In this document: positions 47,517 through 60,465 of the stretch, piece after piece
Position numbering within the stretch: the first letter of the stretch is position 1
Layout of the letters: each line of letters begins with the position of its first letter
Assembly (NCBI GenBank): GCA_035772785.1
Contig: JAOCPU010000050.1
Span: 62,001 to 126,000 of the forward strand
Direction: 5' to 3'
Source: Phlebiopsis flavidoalba
Taxonomy: Eukaryota; Basidiomycota; Agaricomycetes; Polyporales; Phanerochaetaceae
Length of the DNA: 64,000 nt
Notes under the pieces: model-generated
What the model saw: only the letters and a program-made list of their open reading frames with translations
What the model was told of the DNA's origin: nothing
Databases searched by the model: none
Position numbers and translations under genes: made by a program

Positions 47517-48018
47517 ACTAGACCATAAAGTAGCCTGAAGTGTAGTAATCATGGATCCTGTAGCTTGTGTCATCAGCGGCACAAACTCCCGGTGGGAATA
47601 GAAAGCGGCTAGTAGTACCTCCTCAATATATCATAGCTCTATGAAAAACGCTACTAGGAGGGTCGTGAAATTGAGCCGAATCACCAAGCTTCGAAGAGCA
47701 TCGAGCACTCGATATTCAACACGATACTCATGTTCAATGTGCAACCATCAGTGATTGTGCATAGCCTAACGTCATTGTGCTTGAAAGCTTGAAGTTTGAG
47801 CGCTGGGACGTGTCAGGGATCTGGGACTACACATGCATGATTGTCACATGCTTTACGGTTATGGCTAGTAGTGATCCACTAGAAATCTGGCACACACACA
47901 CGCGGCGCCAGCTCTCAACAGCTCCATAAACGGAAATATGTAGCCACGCATCATGTCACTGACGGCTCGCTTGAATCACTACTTGAGCAGTCATCGCACG
48001 AAACTAGGTGCTCGAACC
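47517..48018. other. Intergenic region before UbiA gene 1
   Basis: No gene is seen. It should carry the promoter of the UbiA gene at 48019, but no clear TATA box is evident. Confidence 0.4.
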
Positions 48019-49288
48019 ATGTCCCCCCACAAAGGCCACGCCACCCCCTCTTTCGAGGACTACGTCAAACTCACACCCGCCTGCATAGATTCCCCCTCGG
48101 CACGGACCTGTTCATCTGGCCATGTGGTATGACCGTTGTCTCCTCTTCGACTATTGCTATACTAGGAGTGATACTCAATGTTGTCACCAGTGTATGCCAC
48201 TACTGTCCTTGCCCATCCGAAAACAAAAACACCTCTGGGGACTCTGATGCTTCAATCGGGCATGTTCGCAATTGCTCTCACTCACGTCCACAGCGTGGCG
48301 TGTGTACTCAATGATCTTGCTGACATTGATCTGGATAGACAAGTCGGTATGAAAGAAAGTCTGAATAGAAGCATGCGTGAGCTAATGTGATAAAGTTTAG
48401 AGCGTACCAAAGACAGACCGCTCGCGTCAGGAAAAATCAAGGCATCGAACGCGGTTATCTTTCTCAGCATACTGACATTTCTCTGCTGTGGAGGACTGTC
48501 CTTTGGAAATTGGAACGCGTACGTACACTATATACATGGAGCTGAAACATGACTCAACTGGCGATATGACCGGCTTTCTGGTAGGATTGTGGTGGGCGCC
48601 TTCGGACTTTTCCCTTTTACATGCATTATATCCGTTTCTTAAGAGATGGACATGGTGGCCTCAAGTGTGGCTTGGTGAGTGTAATTTGAATTCGCGATAG
48701 CCCTAACTCAATGCATACGATAGGATTTACCGTTGGGTGGGGATTCCCATTCGCATGGCTCTGGATAAGTCCCGAAAGTCCTCGCAAATGACCTACGCTT
48801 GATTCTTGTCATGCTGTTTGCCAACGTTTGGTATGTGGCTTGATCTAGTGAATCAAACATTCTGCTGACTAATAATAGCTGGGCTTTGGTGTACGATACG
48901 CAGTATGGCTGCCAAGATCGGAGAGATGACAAGAAGGCGGGGGCAAAATCTACCGCCTTATTCTTTGGGAGCTATATTCGAGAAATCGCCTCCATCTTTG
49001 CCGTTGGAGTCGTCGCGTGTCTGATACTCGTAGGAATTCTCAACGACTACACTGCGCGCTACTATGTGGTTTCCTGCTTTGGGGGCTTTTCTTTCATTTT
49101 CACTTGGCAGATGACTACCTGGAAAGTAGATGACGCGTCGGACTGCGCTGCAAAGTTTAAGGTGAGTGGTTCAATTTGTATTGCGATCTGAATACTCACT
49201 CAATGTGTAGTCTAATGGACGTCTTGGCTATTTGATATGGGCTGGACTCCTACTCGAGTATTCAGAGGCTACTGGCTTCTTTGTATGA
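48019..49288 (+). CDS. UbiA-family prenyltransferase 1
   Basis: This is an integral-membrane enzyme joining a prenyl diphosphate to an aromatic acceptor or, in some fungi, cyclising it. The start MSPHKGHATPSFEDYVKLT is followed after a one-base shift by RLHRFPLGTDLFIWPC. The first diphosphate/Mg motif NDLADIDLD (48310-48336) follows HSVACVL. After an intron, ERTKDRPLASGKI continues the conserved loop. PFLKRWTWWPQVWLG (about 48625-48672) and the second Asp-rich motif DTQYGCQDRRDD (48895-48930), with KKAGAKSTALFFG, are both intact. Hydrophobic helices follow (SIFAVGVVACLILVGI and others). The last exon SNGRLGYLIWAGLLLEYSEA ends at TGA, 49288. Both catalytic motifs are canonical, so if the shifts are errors the enzyme is active. 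It lies next to the DUF6534 gene and a second UbiA gene. Confidence 0.85.
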
Positions 49289-52200
49289 GACCCTCTCAAA
49301 CGAAATTTGCCAACCCCAGTCCAAGCTCTCGGCAAAGTGATGTATTCTAGGACTATTATGTTCAAATAGGGCTGCCATTTGTACTACCAAGGTACTTATA
49401 CGTGTTATTAAAGCGTCGATGAACGGAATGGTATCTAGATGATCCGCTTTACACAATATGTGTCAGCTCGATCAGCCGAAAGTTCAATTGAACCATCCAC
49501 CGCGCCAAAAGGATGAGTCCCGACGAGTATAATGAAGGGGGGGAGAGTCCGAGTCGGGACCTCAGGGCGAGCAGAAGCTTTGGCAGTCCGCCACTTAAAG
49601 CTCTCACCAAAAGCTCTTTGACGGTGTAGGGCATCGGGCTTAGAGAGTCTGGCAAGGAAATGCTGGTAATCTGCTACTTTAGGCCTAATAGAGCTTAGAG
49701 GGCTCATTTAGCACTAGAAGCTGTAGACAATGAGCCACGGACCTGACCGGACTTGAGTCGTGCGAGCGAACGAGATAAGTATGGGCAGACCCGCCTAACT
49801 TCTCACAAAGAGTGGTTTCGAGTGCGCGGGCAATCCCGACATGTGTGGACGAAATGTTTTATTCATCTTTGCATCTAGACTCCTGGCTGTTCCCTGTGGG
49901 CGTAAAAAGAGCTGATATTCTCACCAATCTATGCTAGATTGATTGAGCGCTCCATTAGCGCTGTATTGTTGACTAATGTTGACCCACATGTCACGACCCT
50001 CCAAATCTCTTCAATTTTTCTCTTCCTCTTTCTTACCCAGGTTGTCTTTTCTACTGCCCTTATTATACCGCCCGTTTGGTTGCACTCGAGGGCAACGAAG
50101 CCCACCGCGCCGTCGCCGACGCTATCTAGTCATGCATCATGCATTGCATCATGTATCATCCATGCTGGACCTGGGCGTTTCTCAGGCGCTACGCACAAAA
50201 GATGATGTCGCGGATCTTCGCGGATCCGGATTGTCCTGCCTCAGTTGGTCTTCTTCTACAAACTTTCAGCGGATCGATTTGAAAGTACGCAGGCTCTCAT
50301 TAATCGATTATTGATCACAGGCGCAAGGCTCGAAAGGTGCGGAAAACTGGCTATGGTTCTCAACGTCCCGGTGTCTCAATGTCACGTAGCGCGAGCGGCG
50401 ACCTATCTAAAGAAACGGACATCTCCGTGCCGGTCCAGCAAAGTCCAGCATAGGGAGATCCTCGCAAGAACTCTTGCGAGTCCCTCTAGTCGATCCTCGT
50501 TTGCGCGCGCGATCGAACTGCAAGCAAACGTCTCGTATCACGGAGTCTCATGCACTGTCGGCCAAGACTGTTGCGTACGGGTATGACAGAGCTCAGGTGG
50601 CCAAACGAGTCTGCGTCATTGACACAAGATACTCAGGGTAGGAACCTGCACTTACTAAGCCCCGTTCTAGAATGGCACCTGTAGGAGGCAAAGGTACGTA
50701 AATAGCGTTTATTCATATTCCGCTACATTCACGCAGTGTATGGCAGCCCCTGCGCACTGGCCACCTGTGGCCAGAGCCGCATGCCTCGCCATCTAACCTC
50801 ACGAATGATTCCACATCTCTCGTGAGCGTAGCCATTGAAGGGTGGCCATATGGTCAGCCTCCCTCTTTGAGTCCTCCAAGCTTGTGCGAAACATGAACGA
50901 CTCCATCCGTCGTTGCGAGTCCCCGGTGGGGGTCAGCGTGGATATTCAGTAAGATCAGCTATCCGGCGGTACTCAGTGTCGAGCTAACGCTTCCCATAGG
51001 TCATCTTTGCGTCACTGGTGTATTTACTATGTATTTCAACGGAATAGGGGGTCCCGCTGCTGACTTGGTCGATGCGACGACGACGGCATACGCAGTGCAC
51101 ATAGTTTGAACTCCACCGATGTGAGCGCTGTTCATACTGTTTTTCAGCGTCATCTGACCTTTTTTCAGTATTTTTTTGGCCGAAGAAATGACGATCTTAC
51201 ATGCATCGCTGTGTTGTCTATTACTTGGCCAGGGATGGAGATGCTGCGCTGTTTAGGGATATAACAGTTCCATCGAACCGTTCTTCGTAAGCGCCACTGC
51301 CCCCGCATGGTACATGTCAAGATCGATTTGCACCAAACGCTGGTACGTCCGCTCTAGTCATCGCATCAACAAGTAGGGCTATACTTTGTCTAAATTTCCG
51401 TCCATCCTAACTTGCTCATAGCCTACCTCTACATTACTCTTCACTTCGTCGCCTCAGCGAGAGGTGTATTTGCCATCACAGGCTGCAGCCTCCTCCTGTC
51501 GACGCAGCTTTGCTCGGCTCTACTTCTCTCATGGTAGGTACTGAGTTCACGAACATTCTTCGCGAAGGAGCGATGTCTTACAATCATATAGACTATAAGT
51601 CTGGATTGCTCTTCGATGAGCACCGACAGTAGTTTTCACTACATCTGAGCTCAAGCAAGCCGCTAGCCAAAGTGCTTCCGACGCCAATTCACTGATACGC
51701 ATGTCTCTGCAGATCACCTTGTCGCATAGGTTGAGCTTACCTATTGTCCCACAGACTCATACTCCCACGTCGATGGTTGTGCGCATCGAAGTGGAATGGG
51801 CTAAACGTGCACCATCCGCCGCGTACGCGGCAGGCAATACTGTCGCATTCCAAGGCTCTCATTTTGGCAGCAACAAACCAGGTCCCTTTATGATATAAAT
51901 CACTTCTGTTGTAAATTTGTAATATATTCTGTTACTCCTATTTACTCATAGAAATACTACTGATCGCACAAATGGCAAAGCTTGTTTCCTGTCGGTGAGC
52001 GTCCATGTCCGATGCTTACAGCGATGGTCGCTAGCTCATGCCGAGAAACTTACCAGATCAAAACTCTGCGATAATAAAGGCAATAGAATGGATGTGAAAT
52101 TCATCGACGCGCGATGAATAACTTTGTGTTGCCCTCGACTGGAAACAATATTAATCATTCTTTCTGTCCCAGGTTGTAAAAAGCCTTCCATGCGCTCAGA

Positions 52201-53095
52201 ACACGGCTACTATTCACAATGTGGCCTTACACTAAGTCTTGCCGCCACTAAATGGGAACCTTCTCACTTGTCGTTAAATAACATTTATCTATCATTCATG
52301 CTTAGTGATCATGACCTCTTGTGGGACCGGTTCAACGAGATCAACATGTGCCACCGAACCTAAGCGATCCATATTTATCTCTCTGAAGGTGAGGATGTTG
52401 CTAGTCTTCCTGCTATTAAAGAGCGGCTCAAGTAGTTATGGCAGCTTATCGATTGACCAAATCACCAGCAAGGCCGTTGCGTCATGGATGCAGAACACTC
52501 ATTTTTCGCTCATTATTCATGAAAGCCAACCATTGCCCAACAGGCACATCATCGCTATTGCTCTCACCATGGCCTTATCATGGGTATTCTTTCATGTCCA
52601 CCTGGCACCTAAGCTTGTATGTGTATCACTCATTCCGATCTATGATTGTTTCAAGTTCGCTTTCTTAGCTGATTTGTAGCTGATCAGACTTCCGTGAGAG
52701 TCGGATCGGGACGTTACTACTTTTGCTCTGATGTCGGTAAGTTCTTACGTTATGTAGCGTGTCTTCAGAATCAGGGGCAGCGTGTTCATTTGAAATCGCA
52801 ATAGCTCCCGTGATTATCTATGTGTGTGCTGACAACAACTTGAGAACATTCGAATCCTCTCCCTTCAGAATATCACGATCCGTTCTACCCGCGGTGGGAA
52901 CATCACACCAGTTTACGAAAACCACACGATTCTCTGCGCCCTATCTGCCAGAGAATGACCTATAATTATCACCGGAGCACACGGGTTAAAGCACGCATCT
53001 TGGACTTCAGTCACTTAAAGGTCTTTTGATTTAGGACACGCAAACTGTTCTTGGCCGAGATACTTTTTCTCTAGCCTCATACTGGCCATTAAATC
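49289..53095. other. 3.8-kb stretch without a recognisable gene
   Basis: Open frames at about 49976-50314, 50245-50586 and 52305-52679 (the last with hydrophobic segments such as IIAIALTMALSWVFF) do not match a family I know. A frame-broken membrane protein between the two UbiA genes is possible. No RNA gene is seen. Confidence 0.3.
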
Positions 53096-54363
53096 ATGGC
53101 TACTCAAACGGCTGAGAAGGCACCGAGTAGGGTTCAAAGCCTTTTTCATCTGACACGCATGCAAGACTTTCCCCTAGGGGTTGCATACATGTTTTGGCCA
53201 TACGGTACGTTGCATTGTTGAGAGTCCACTATCTCAAAGCTAATTTTTGTGGACATCAGGCATAGCACTTTGCATGGCGGCGTCTACGTACAACACGCCA
53301 CTTAGTGTTCTTCTCCATTACGAATTATTATTTGGTGTTGCTGTGACGCTGTTTCACAGCGCTGGATGTATATGGAACGACGTATGCGACAGAGACCTGG
53401 ACGGAAAAGTTGGTGAGCCAGTTAGCTTCTTATAATCAAGTCTCATATAGCTGATACCTCACCAGAGCGTACTAAGAAGCGACCATTAGTGACTGGTGAA
53501 CTCAAAATCCCCGAGGCAATGCTACTATTTGCAGCACTCCTGTCCGCAACACTCTATCTTGTATCGCGCATCAGCTCACGCTCGTAAGTGTCCGAACCTA
53601 GAAGCCGCGCTGAATGTATAGATGCTAACACAATGTGGTTATATAACAGGCTTTTGTGGATGATATCAGGATTGCCAATCGACTTTTTGTATCCTATGTT
53701 GAAGAGATGGACGTGGTGGCCGCAATTTGGTCTAGGTAATTATGCTCATTTTACTGATAGTGATGGCAATATACATATATGTCATTATGAAGCTCTGGCA
53801 GGAGTATTCGGCTGCCCTATTACCTGGGTCTCGCTAGCACCAGGCGGTCGTTTGAGCCCTCAGGACTGCTTGTCTCTTGGTCTTCTGAGCATCGGAACTG
53901 TTTGGTACGCCTCATGCTTTCTTGCATGCAGTGATGAACTGACACCTGCGATGATCGCTTGCTTGAAGTTGGATAATACAGGCGGATACTATGTATGCTG
54001 CACAAGATAGAAAAGGCGACGCACTCGTTGGAATCAAGTCTACTGCACGCTTATTCGGGGATCGTATACGCTTCATCACTGCGCTCTTTGGAACCATCTT
54101 CGTACTCTTTCTAAGCCTTGCAGGCGTCTCTAACGGAAACGGGCTCGTTTTCTTTTGTGGATGCGCCATCGTGTCTCTCGATATTGATCTGGCAAATTGC
54201 TGTCTGGAATCCTGACAACGTTGCATCCAGCAACGCCCGCTTTTATGGTCAGTTCGATTCTGATAAAGCGACAAGTACTGGTTTAACCTTATCTTCTCAG
54301 CACAACCATTATCTAGGCCTCGTAATCTGCGCTTTCATTGTAGCTGATCAGTATGCGTACTGA
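53096..54363 (+). CDS. UbiA-family prenyltransferase 2 with altered second Asp motif
   Basis: The start MATQTAEKAPSRVQSLFHLT leads to MQDFPLGVAYMFWPYG. The first motif NDVCDRDLD (53376-53402) follows HSAGCIW and is canonical. After an intron, ERTKKRPLVTGELKIPEAML and a helix follow. YPMLKRWTWWPQFGL (about 53692-53735) and GCPITWVSLA precede the second motif at 53985-54020, DTMYAAQDRKGD with ALVGIKSTARLFGDR. The usual form there is QDxxDD, so one Asp is replaced by Gly. Short introns separate about five exons and the last ends at TGA 54363. It is clearly a divergent paralogue of the gene at 48019 and not a tandem near-copy. Whether the Gly is real or a base error is open. Confidence 0.85.
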
Positions 54364-55249
54364 GAATATGCCAGAAAATGTATACTAGAAGTTCTAGCAT
54401 GCCTTGGACGCCGAGCCTCGTCGAGTCTTTTGTCCGAGTCTTGCCCGAGTCTTGTCCCACCTGATCTTGGGAGAGAGCAGACATTGAACGCGTTTGGTAT
54501 GCCCGACTACTCTGCAGACTGCGACGGGTGACAGCCAGTGATTGGCTCAGGTTCGATCCCGTAGCCCTTCAAATGCCAGAGCCCGAACGTCGTTTGGCGT
54601 CGAGACCAGTGGGCGAGCCTGGAGGCTGGCAGCCGGAGCTGAGACTGTCCAAGTCTAGACCCTAGCGTTTTGTGCCAAATCCGGGATTCCGAGGGCGGCT
54701 ACGCATCACGTGAGCTGGGATGCGTGTTCGTATTGCGCAAGTTAGACGCTCACATACCGTGACATGTTTTTCGACCCGGACCGTTGTTGGACAACCCCGC
54801 ATACTTACTCACTAGTACGCTGCCAATCGGAACCACGCCCATTCGCATACGCCACCATCTCATTATCTCAATTTGACTACAATCCTAATGCGCAAAAGTC
54901 TTCCCGGCCTTTACTGGGACGAAGATATAAAAATCGCTACTTTCCCCTTGCTTCTAGGCCATCCCCTCGCGGTCCGCCAGGGCAAGGATCCGTGCAGGCG
55001 CCGTTGGAGTCCACTGTATCTAGCCAGACGCATCCATCGTAAGATTGATGTAACTCTCGACAAAGAACGACTTGAAACATCAAAGAAGACAAAAGCGGCG
55101 GGTTCGCATTTACGTCCGCAAGGCTAATTGGTGATATCTCGCGCCTTTCTAGAAATCGCCTGTCGCATAGTTATCCTTCATCGAGTGGTGAGGATAGTAA
55201 CTCTGTGATATCTGTCCTGCTCAATCCGGTGCAGGGGTAGAATTCTATC
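54364..55249. other. Gene-free stretch after UbiA 2
   Basis: No recognisable gene. A TATAAAAA-like word occurs near 54924, but no gene can be assigned to it. Confidence 0.35.
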
Positions 55250-56192
55250 ATATCATATTGCAACATTATCCGAGGGGCGGGCTGTTTTGGGATGGTGCTT
55301 TTCCCCTCTCATCTCTCGAGGTGCGCTCTTTGCTTCCCGGTACCTGACCGTACGTCTTCATTCAATCCGGACGTGTGGGGTTGATTTTTGCCTAGGTGGC
55401 AGTACATCCATGCGGCGAATTCACCGCCACCGCAGGAGATACGGGTGGTTGGCTACACACCTATCGCACAGACCAGGACGGCTATCCTCGCAGTGGACGG
55501 AAGGAGCTTTCTCTAGGATCTGAGGTTAGATTCTTCTTGCCTTCGATTGAATATGGCCATGAACGAGCCGCCTAGGTAAAATCAATTTGCCGATCGGGCT
55601 CGTCAAGGATGTAGGTATCCGCTTCAGTGTCACGCGAGGTTTCACTCATCTGGGTAATCAAGAGCTGTGTCCTTTGGACCCATCAAGCAAATAGCGGTGG
55701 AGACTATCACAGAAAACGCTGAGTGCGCCGACTATCCTCCTAATGCTCTTCCAGAGGTGCTAATCATACTTGTGGCGCAGGATCTGGAATGTTATTTAGC
55801 ATGAGCAGATGCCCACTGCCATGATGTACAGGCTGCGCACGCGTCTCGTAGGAGTCTAGTATTAGGTGAGTTGAAAAGGACATTTCCCGGTAGCTTGTCC
55901 ATCAATTTCGTTGGGCTAGGTTGATGCACTGCGAGAAAAGGCGATTCTTTTGCCAGACTTTGACGTCGGTCAGAGCTTCCAAGTGCTTCCCACAAGCAGC
56001 GACGTCCTGGCGGTCCATCAAACCGAGGTGCACAAACTTATCTGTACTATTCTATCAATGGGTGGATATCAACAAATTCTTTCTCAGCACATCGTCCTCA
56101 ACGGGATCAAGGAATGGCTCCATACACCGTTTCGACCGACGCCTTTTAATCCACGTTGGATGGGTGAAGCCCTCTTTAATGGAAGATTTTAA
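55250..56192 (+). other. Unrecognised coding-like remnant
   Basis: Successive plus-strand frames give protein-like, non-low-complexity peptides that could join across indels. They are YRTDQDGYPRSGRKELSLGS and EVRFFLPSIEYGHERAA (about 55452-55575), then INLPIGLVKDVGIRFSVTRG (about 55580-55640), and the 80-codon frame at 55950-56192 ending FNPRWMGEALFNGRF. I do not recognise the family. The steady reading in one direction is the only evidence. Confidence 0.25.
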
Positions 56193-59036
56193 CCATGATA
56201 ACAGGTCCATCACTCATCTAAGCGTTCATTGCCGGGAACTCGCAAATCCTTGTTAGTGCTACTATCAAGGGTGATGTGTGTATAATCGATCGCTGCACTG
56301 TCTGAACAATGATCTCCATGTAGTACATCGAGGTTGAGCTGCTTGATCTCCGATTCGCGCGCAGAAAGACAAGCCATTGGTCACATTTCGTGGCACACAT
56401 CAATACTTACACAACCAGCTTGGTGCGTTTTTACTCGTCATACTCGTCTATAGGAACAAAGCTCATATTTTTTGCCCAAACAATGCAGGGAATTGCTATT
56501 ACGCCCTGTTTCTTCTCAGATTTTTGCAAGCGCGGGCCAGGATTCTCTGCATACGCGCGTGGTCAATGCACACCGGGAACCCCATTCCTATCCCATCGTC
56601 CCATGATTTCCAGCCACCAGCCCGATACCTCGCTGCTCCACCATCGTTTTGACGAAAATGGTATCGCCCCGCAATGCCAGATTACAGAGGGAGGGCCCGG
56701 GGGACGGGTGGCGGTCGTGCCAACCCGAACGCGAATGACCTTGTGGGCCGCCTCAGGGAAGAAGATATATCGATTCTGGCTGGGAACAACGAATTCATGA
56801 CACAGTAATAGATCATTAATCCCACCCCCACCATGCTCGAGTGATAAGCAATGAAATAGCCCTCGCGTATGTTGGACCTTTCCCAAGCACAGAGATAATA
56901 GTGATCGAAAACTTCTTCTACAGAATGCCACTGCTACTCAAAAACTTGAGATGGGTCCCAAATGATAAGAGTAACGGCCTGGGACTACAGTTTTTCTTGG
57001 TGGTGATGGCACAGATCTGTACGATGTAGCTAGCACAAATATGTACTCACTGCTGTCACAGTATCCTACCCGACACCCGCTCCTATTGTCGCAACAGCAG
57101 TGTTCCCCGCTCGGGCCAGTCAGGGTTCCACAATCGTGCGGATCACGGCTATATTACAACTGCATTCTGTTGTCTGTATTACGTCTCGGAATAAACTTGA
57201 TGAGTGAAAACTTTGCAATTGCCCATTTTCAACTGGATCATAACAATCGGGACTTCACACATTTTACATCCGGAGACGCGTAAATATGGACTCGACTCGA
57301 TGCATGGGAAGGAGTTACTCCTACTAGCAGCTTGCTATATACATAACCAACACCAGCAGTCCGCTAATCCCAGGGCAGCAATCCCGGCACACCCTACACT
57401 CCCTCCCACAGCATCGACCCGCCATTTGAATAGTTGTAATACCCCAAATAAACAACCAATTTATTGAAACGATGCATACTCTGCATGCATAGTGAACACA
57501 TACTACCGCCGGTATCTAGTTTTTGTTATGTGTATCGAAAATCCCTGCTCCGATACGACGTGCACCCATTCCACTAGTGCGATTTCGCTCTGTCAGCCTG
57601 CGTACACTGGAATGTCGACGTCTGTTGTCTCAGACCTTCCGCTGCTCAGTCTAGGCCACCCCGACGGGAGTCCTCGGGTGGGCAAGATTCAAACCCGATG
57701 TCCCATGTAGAGCCCCAAGGTCGCGCTATCCATGTGTGAAGCTTGGTCTCGATGTACGGTCCCCACGTTGGTCAATGAACTGTGTCCAGTACGCGTGAGT
57801 GTCCGCCGCACACACCTGTTCTTTCTGTGTGCCCGGCGTGTACCCGTGGCGTGTGTGCATCTCCTTCGTCGACCAGTCGTGTCCATTGCTCACTCGGTCC
57901 ATGTGTCATAGCCGCCATCACTGGCATGCATGTCCTATGAGTCCGCGTACCCCGTGTGAAACCACGCGGCCGATGTGTGCCTGTGTCAATTTGCGCGTGT
58001 TGCTCCTCCTCTAGGCCTCGCCTGTGCCGTGACCCATTTCCAGTGACATCACCCCCAACTCTGTCCTCTGGCTGGACGTTGTACATGTCACGCCATACTT
58101 CTTGCCCATTCCAAGGCCAGTGTCGTCTGTGAGAGTTGCTGTGGGGGAAAGGGATGGTTGAGTGAAGAGATGTGGAGCATTTGGAGCGGGCCTTTGGGGG
58201 CGTCGTCAGTGGAGTCTGGGTAGAGTCGAAGTCTTTGTGTTCAGAGCCAGTAGTCAAGTGATTGATGCGAGGTATTGTAGCGTACCAGTTCAAGTATACA
58301 GATGACTATAATATTATCGTAGATTACGTCTATAGTACACCCACATTTCGCCAGCGTTTCCGTTGGGGCGCGGAATTCCCCAGCTGCCACGGTAAGTGCT
58401 CCGTTTCGACGAGCGCTATAGACTCCGCTGATAAGATCAAATCTCGAAGCGTAATCATGAGAGCTTGAGCTTCCGTGTACAGAACGGTAGTCCCCGCGCA
58501 GCGAATAGTGAGAGAAACGACACTTACCGTGACGGCTGGTGTAACGAGCCACACAGTGTCATGAGCTGTCGTGAGCGGGCAAAACATTGGGTTTCGATAT
58601 CCGCTTTGCCGGTCATTGTGCCTTCACGGAGTTCGGAGCGGGGGAAAGCGTTCAGGCTACGGCCGGCGGCTGGTTCGACGTCACGAGTGACAGATGTGCA
58701 TGGCGGCTCAGCGTCCCGGTACCATGTTGAGCATGTCATCTTGATCGGCTGATTGAGAGCTCCCCCTCGGAAGCTTTTTCTCCTCGTTCCCGAGCTTTAT
58801 CAGTGTCATCTGGTATACTTATACACTACAGTGTATCACGGATTACGGAATGCAAGTATTTTAGTACTGGTAGTACGGTATCACCGTAGCCATAATCAAA
58901 GATCCCAAGCATGATTGAAGTCAAGTTGCGCCGCAACTCTTCAGCGATAGCTCATTGCCCCATAATACATGTAGGGTAGACTGATTTCGGTTCGGCAGGC
59001 TGATACGATTGAGACCTTCTTGTGCGTATCTGACAG
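56193..59036. other. 2.8-kb stretch without a recognisable gene
   Basis: Only short or composition-biased open frames are present, including a Thr/His/Arg-rich minus-strand frame at 57772-58293 that looks spurious. No repeat or RNA gene is recognised. Confidence 0.35.
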
Positions 59037-59043
59037 TATAAAA
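59037..59043 (+). promoter_or_regulatory. TATA box of the alpha/beta hydrolase gene
   Basis: TATAAAA lies 59 bases before the first ATG of the hydrolase at 59096, at the expected distance for a fungal TATA promoter with a short leader. Confidence 0.5.
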
Positions 59044-59095
59044 AGAGCGTCATGCATCAGTCAAAGCCTGCATCCTGGGCAAGCCACGCACCCCA

Positions 59096-60465
59096 ATGAT
59101 GTTAGAAGCCATCACCACATCATCCCAGGGCCTGTTGAAGATAGGTGCCCTCGCAATCACACGCTAACTTGCTACAGGTTCCCTTCTGTAAGGCACGAGA
59201 GTTAGAATTCTTGTCTACTCATCTGCTTCTGCTTGCACGGGATATCATTCCGTGAGCGCGTTCGCGAATCTTGGATGTGCTAATCACTCTAACGTCTTCC
59301 TCAAGATAAGGAGCTATGGCGGCCGACTATCGAACATCTAGCAAAACTTCAGAGTACTGCGTACAATACTCTTTTCATGTCGCTGAAGCATGGGTTATGT
59401 GATGGCCTATACTCACGGACAGGCTGCCATTCTGAACGAGAAGAATCTCATCTCCCGTCCTGACGGTACTGGTGAGGCCAATATAGTCCTCACCGCGACT
59501 GACGCCAAAGCAACAACTTATGGCTTGCAGGATTCATATGAATGGGCTCGCGCCGTAAAAACATTGTTACAATCAGGACTCATTTGGTACCAACTATGTC
59601 ATGGACCGGAGTTGGGCATTCTGAGCGGGTGCATGTGCGATGTAAGAAGTTCTTTAGCCAGCTGTCATGATATAACGACCTCACAAAATACATAGAATAC
59701 ACTCGTGCACCCAATATGACCAACCGGCGATCCCATTTCAATCCCTCGTTCTGGTTGATTGCGCATTGATGCCAAAGGAATTGGTTTTCAAGGCCATGGC
59801 ACCCGATACATTACTCGGAGCTAGTGTACAACGATCCAAGACCGTCGAGGACATATGGCCCACCAGGGAATGCGCATTTGAATGGCTTTCTCGCCGAGAG
59901 CCATGGAAGTCATGGGACATATCTGTGTTGGAAATTTATGTGGTAAGCAACCTGAAGGCCAGCGATTCTTAGGCAATGTATTGTTAATGTTCTCTAGGAG
60001 TTATGGATTGCGTGACTTACCCACCGTTGTATACCCTCACATCTGTGAAGGCGTGGTGCAACACTTTCTTGCCCAAGGGGTCGAGAGTTTAGCGGGTATT
60101 CACACTATGAGGAAGGGACTGACGCACTTGAGAAGCTGAAGAAGCTGGGGCATGCAATACCTGTGCATTGCATTTTTGGTGAGCGGATTGATATGATGTA
60201 AGCTATATCCGAAATAGTTTGAACACGAAAGTCGAGCAGCTACGATTTAACTACATTTTAGCTCTAGGGAGGTGCAGAATGCCGTCACTGACTTACAAAA
60301 GGATGGTACAGTCTTGACGGTGACACGAATAAAAGATGCTGGACATATGGTGCGCCTTGACGTATAGAGATCATCACCATTGGGTTGCTTATCAAACTGC
60401 TACAGGTAGTCCAAGAAAGCCCTCAAGGAGTCGCAGTGGCGCTGTTTGGGATATTGCATTGTTAG
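59096..60465 (+). CDS. Alpha/beta hydrolase-fold protein
   Basis: A serine hydrolase of unknown substrate. The start MMLEAITTSSQGLLKIGALA is supported by the TATA box just upstream. Conserved pieces are LWRPTIEHLAKL (about 59315), THGQAAILNEKNLISRP (about 59411-59460) and the nucleophile elbow GVGHS (Ser codon 59620-59622), followed after a small indel by a Gly-Cys stretch. PTRECAFEWLSRREPWKSWD (about 59860-59920), the HGLRDLP-like lid segment (about 60004), IPVHCIFGE and DAGHM with the catalytic His (about 60335-60349) come next. A final intron (60350-60405) joins to VVQESPQGVAVALFGILHC and TAG at 60465. This is the complete fungal family layout. In this neighbourhood it could release or hydrolyse a pathway intermediate, which is inference only. 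Confidence 0.75.

Noticed and set aside
54545..54575. tRNA-like word GGTTCGATCCC
   Set aside because: No complete cloverleaf around it.
57772..58293. 173-codon minus-strand open frame
   Set aside because: Biased Thr/His/Arg/Gly composition, no recognisable family and no upstream signal; likely chance.
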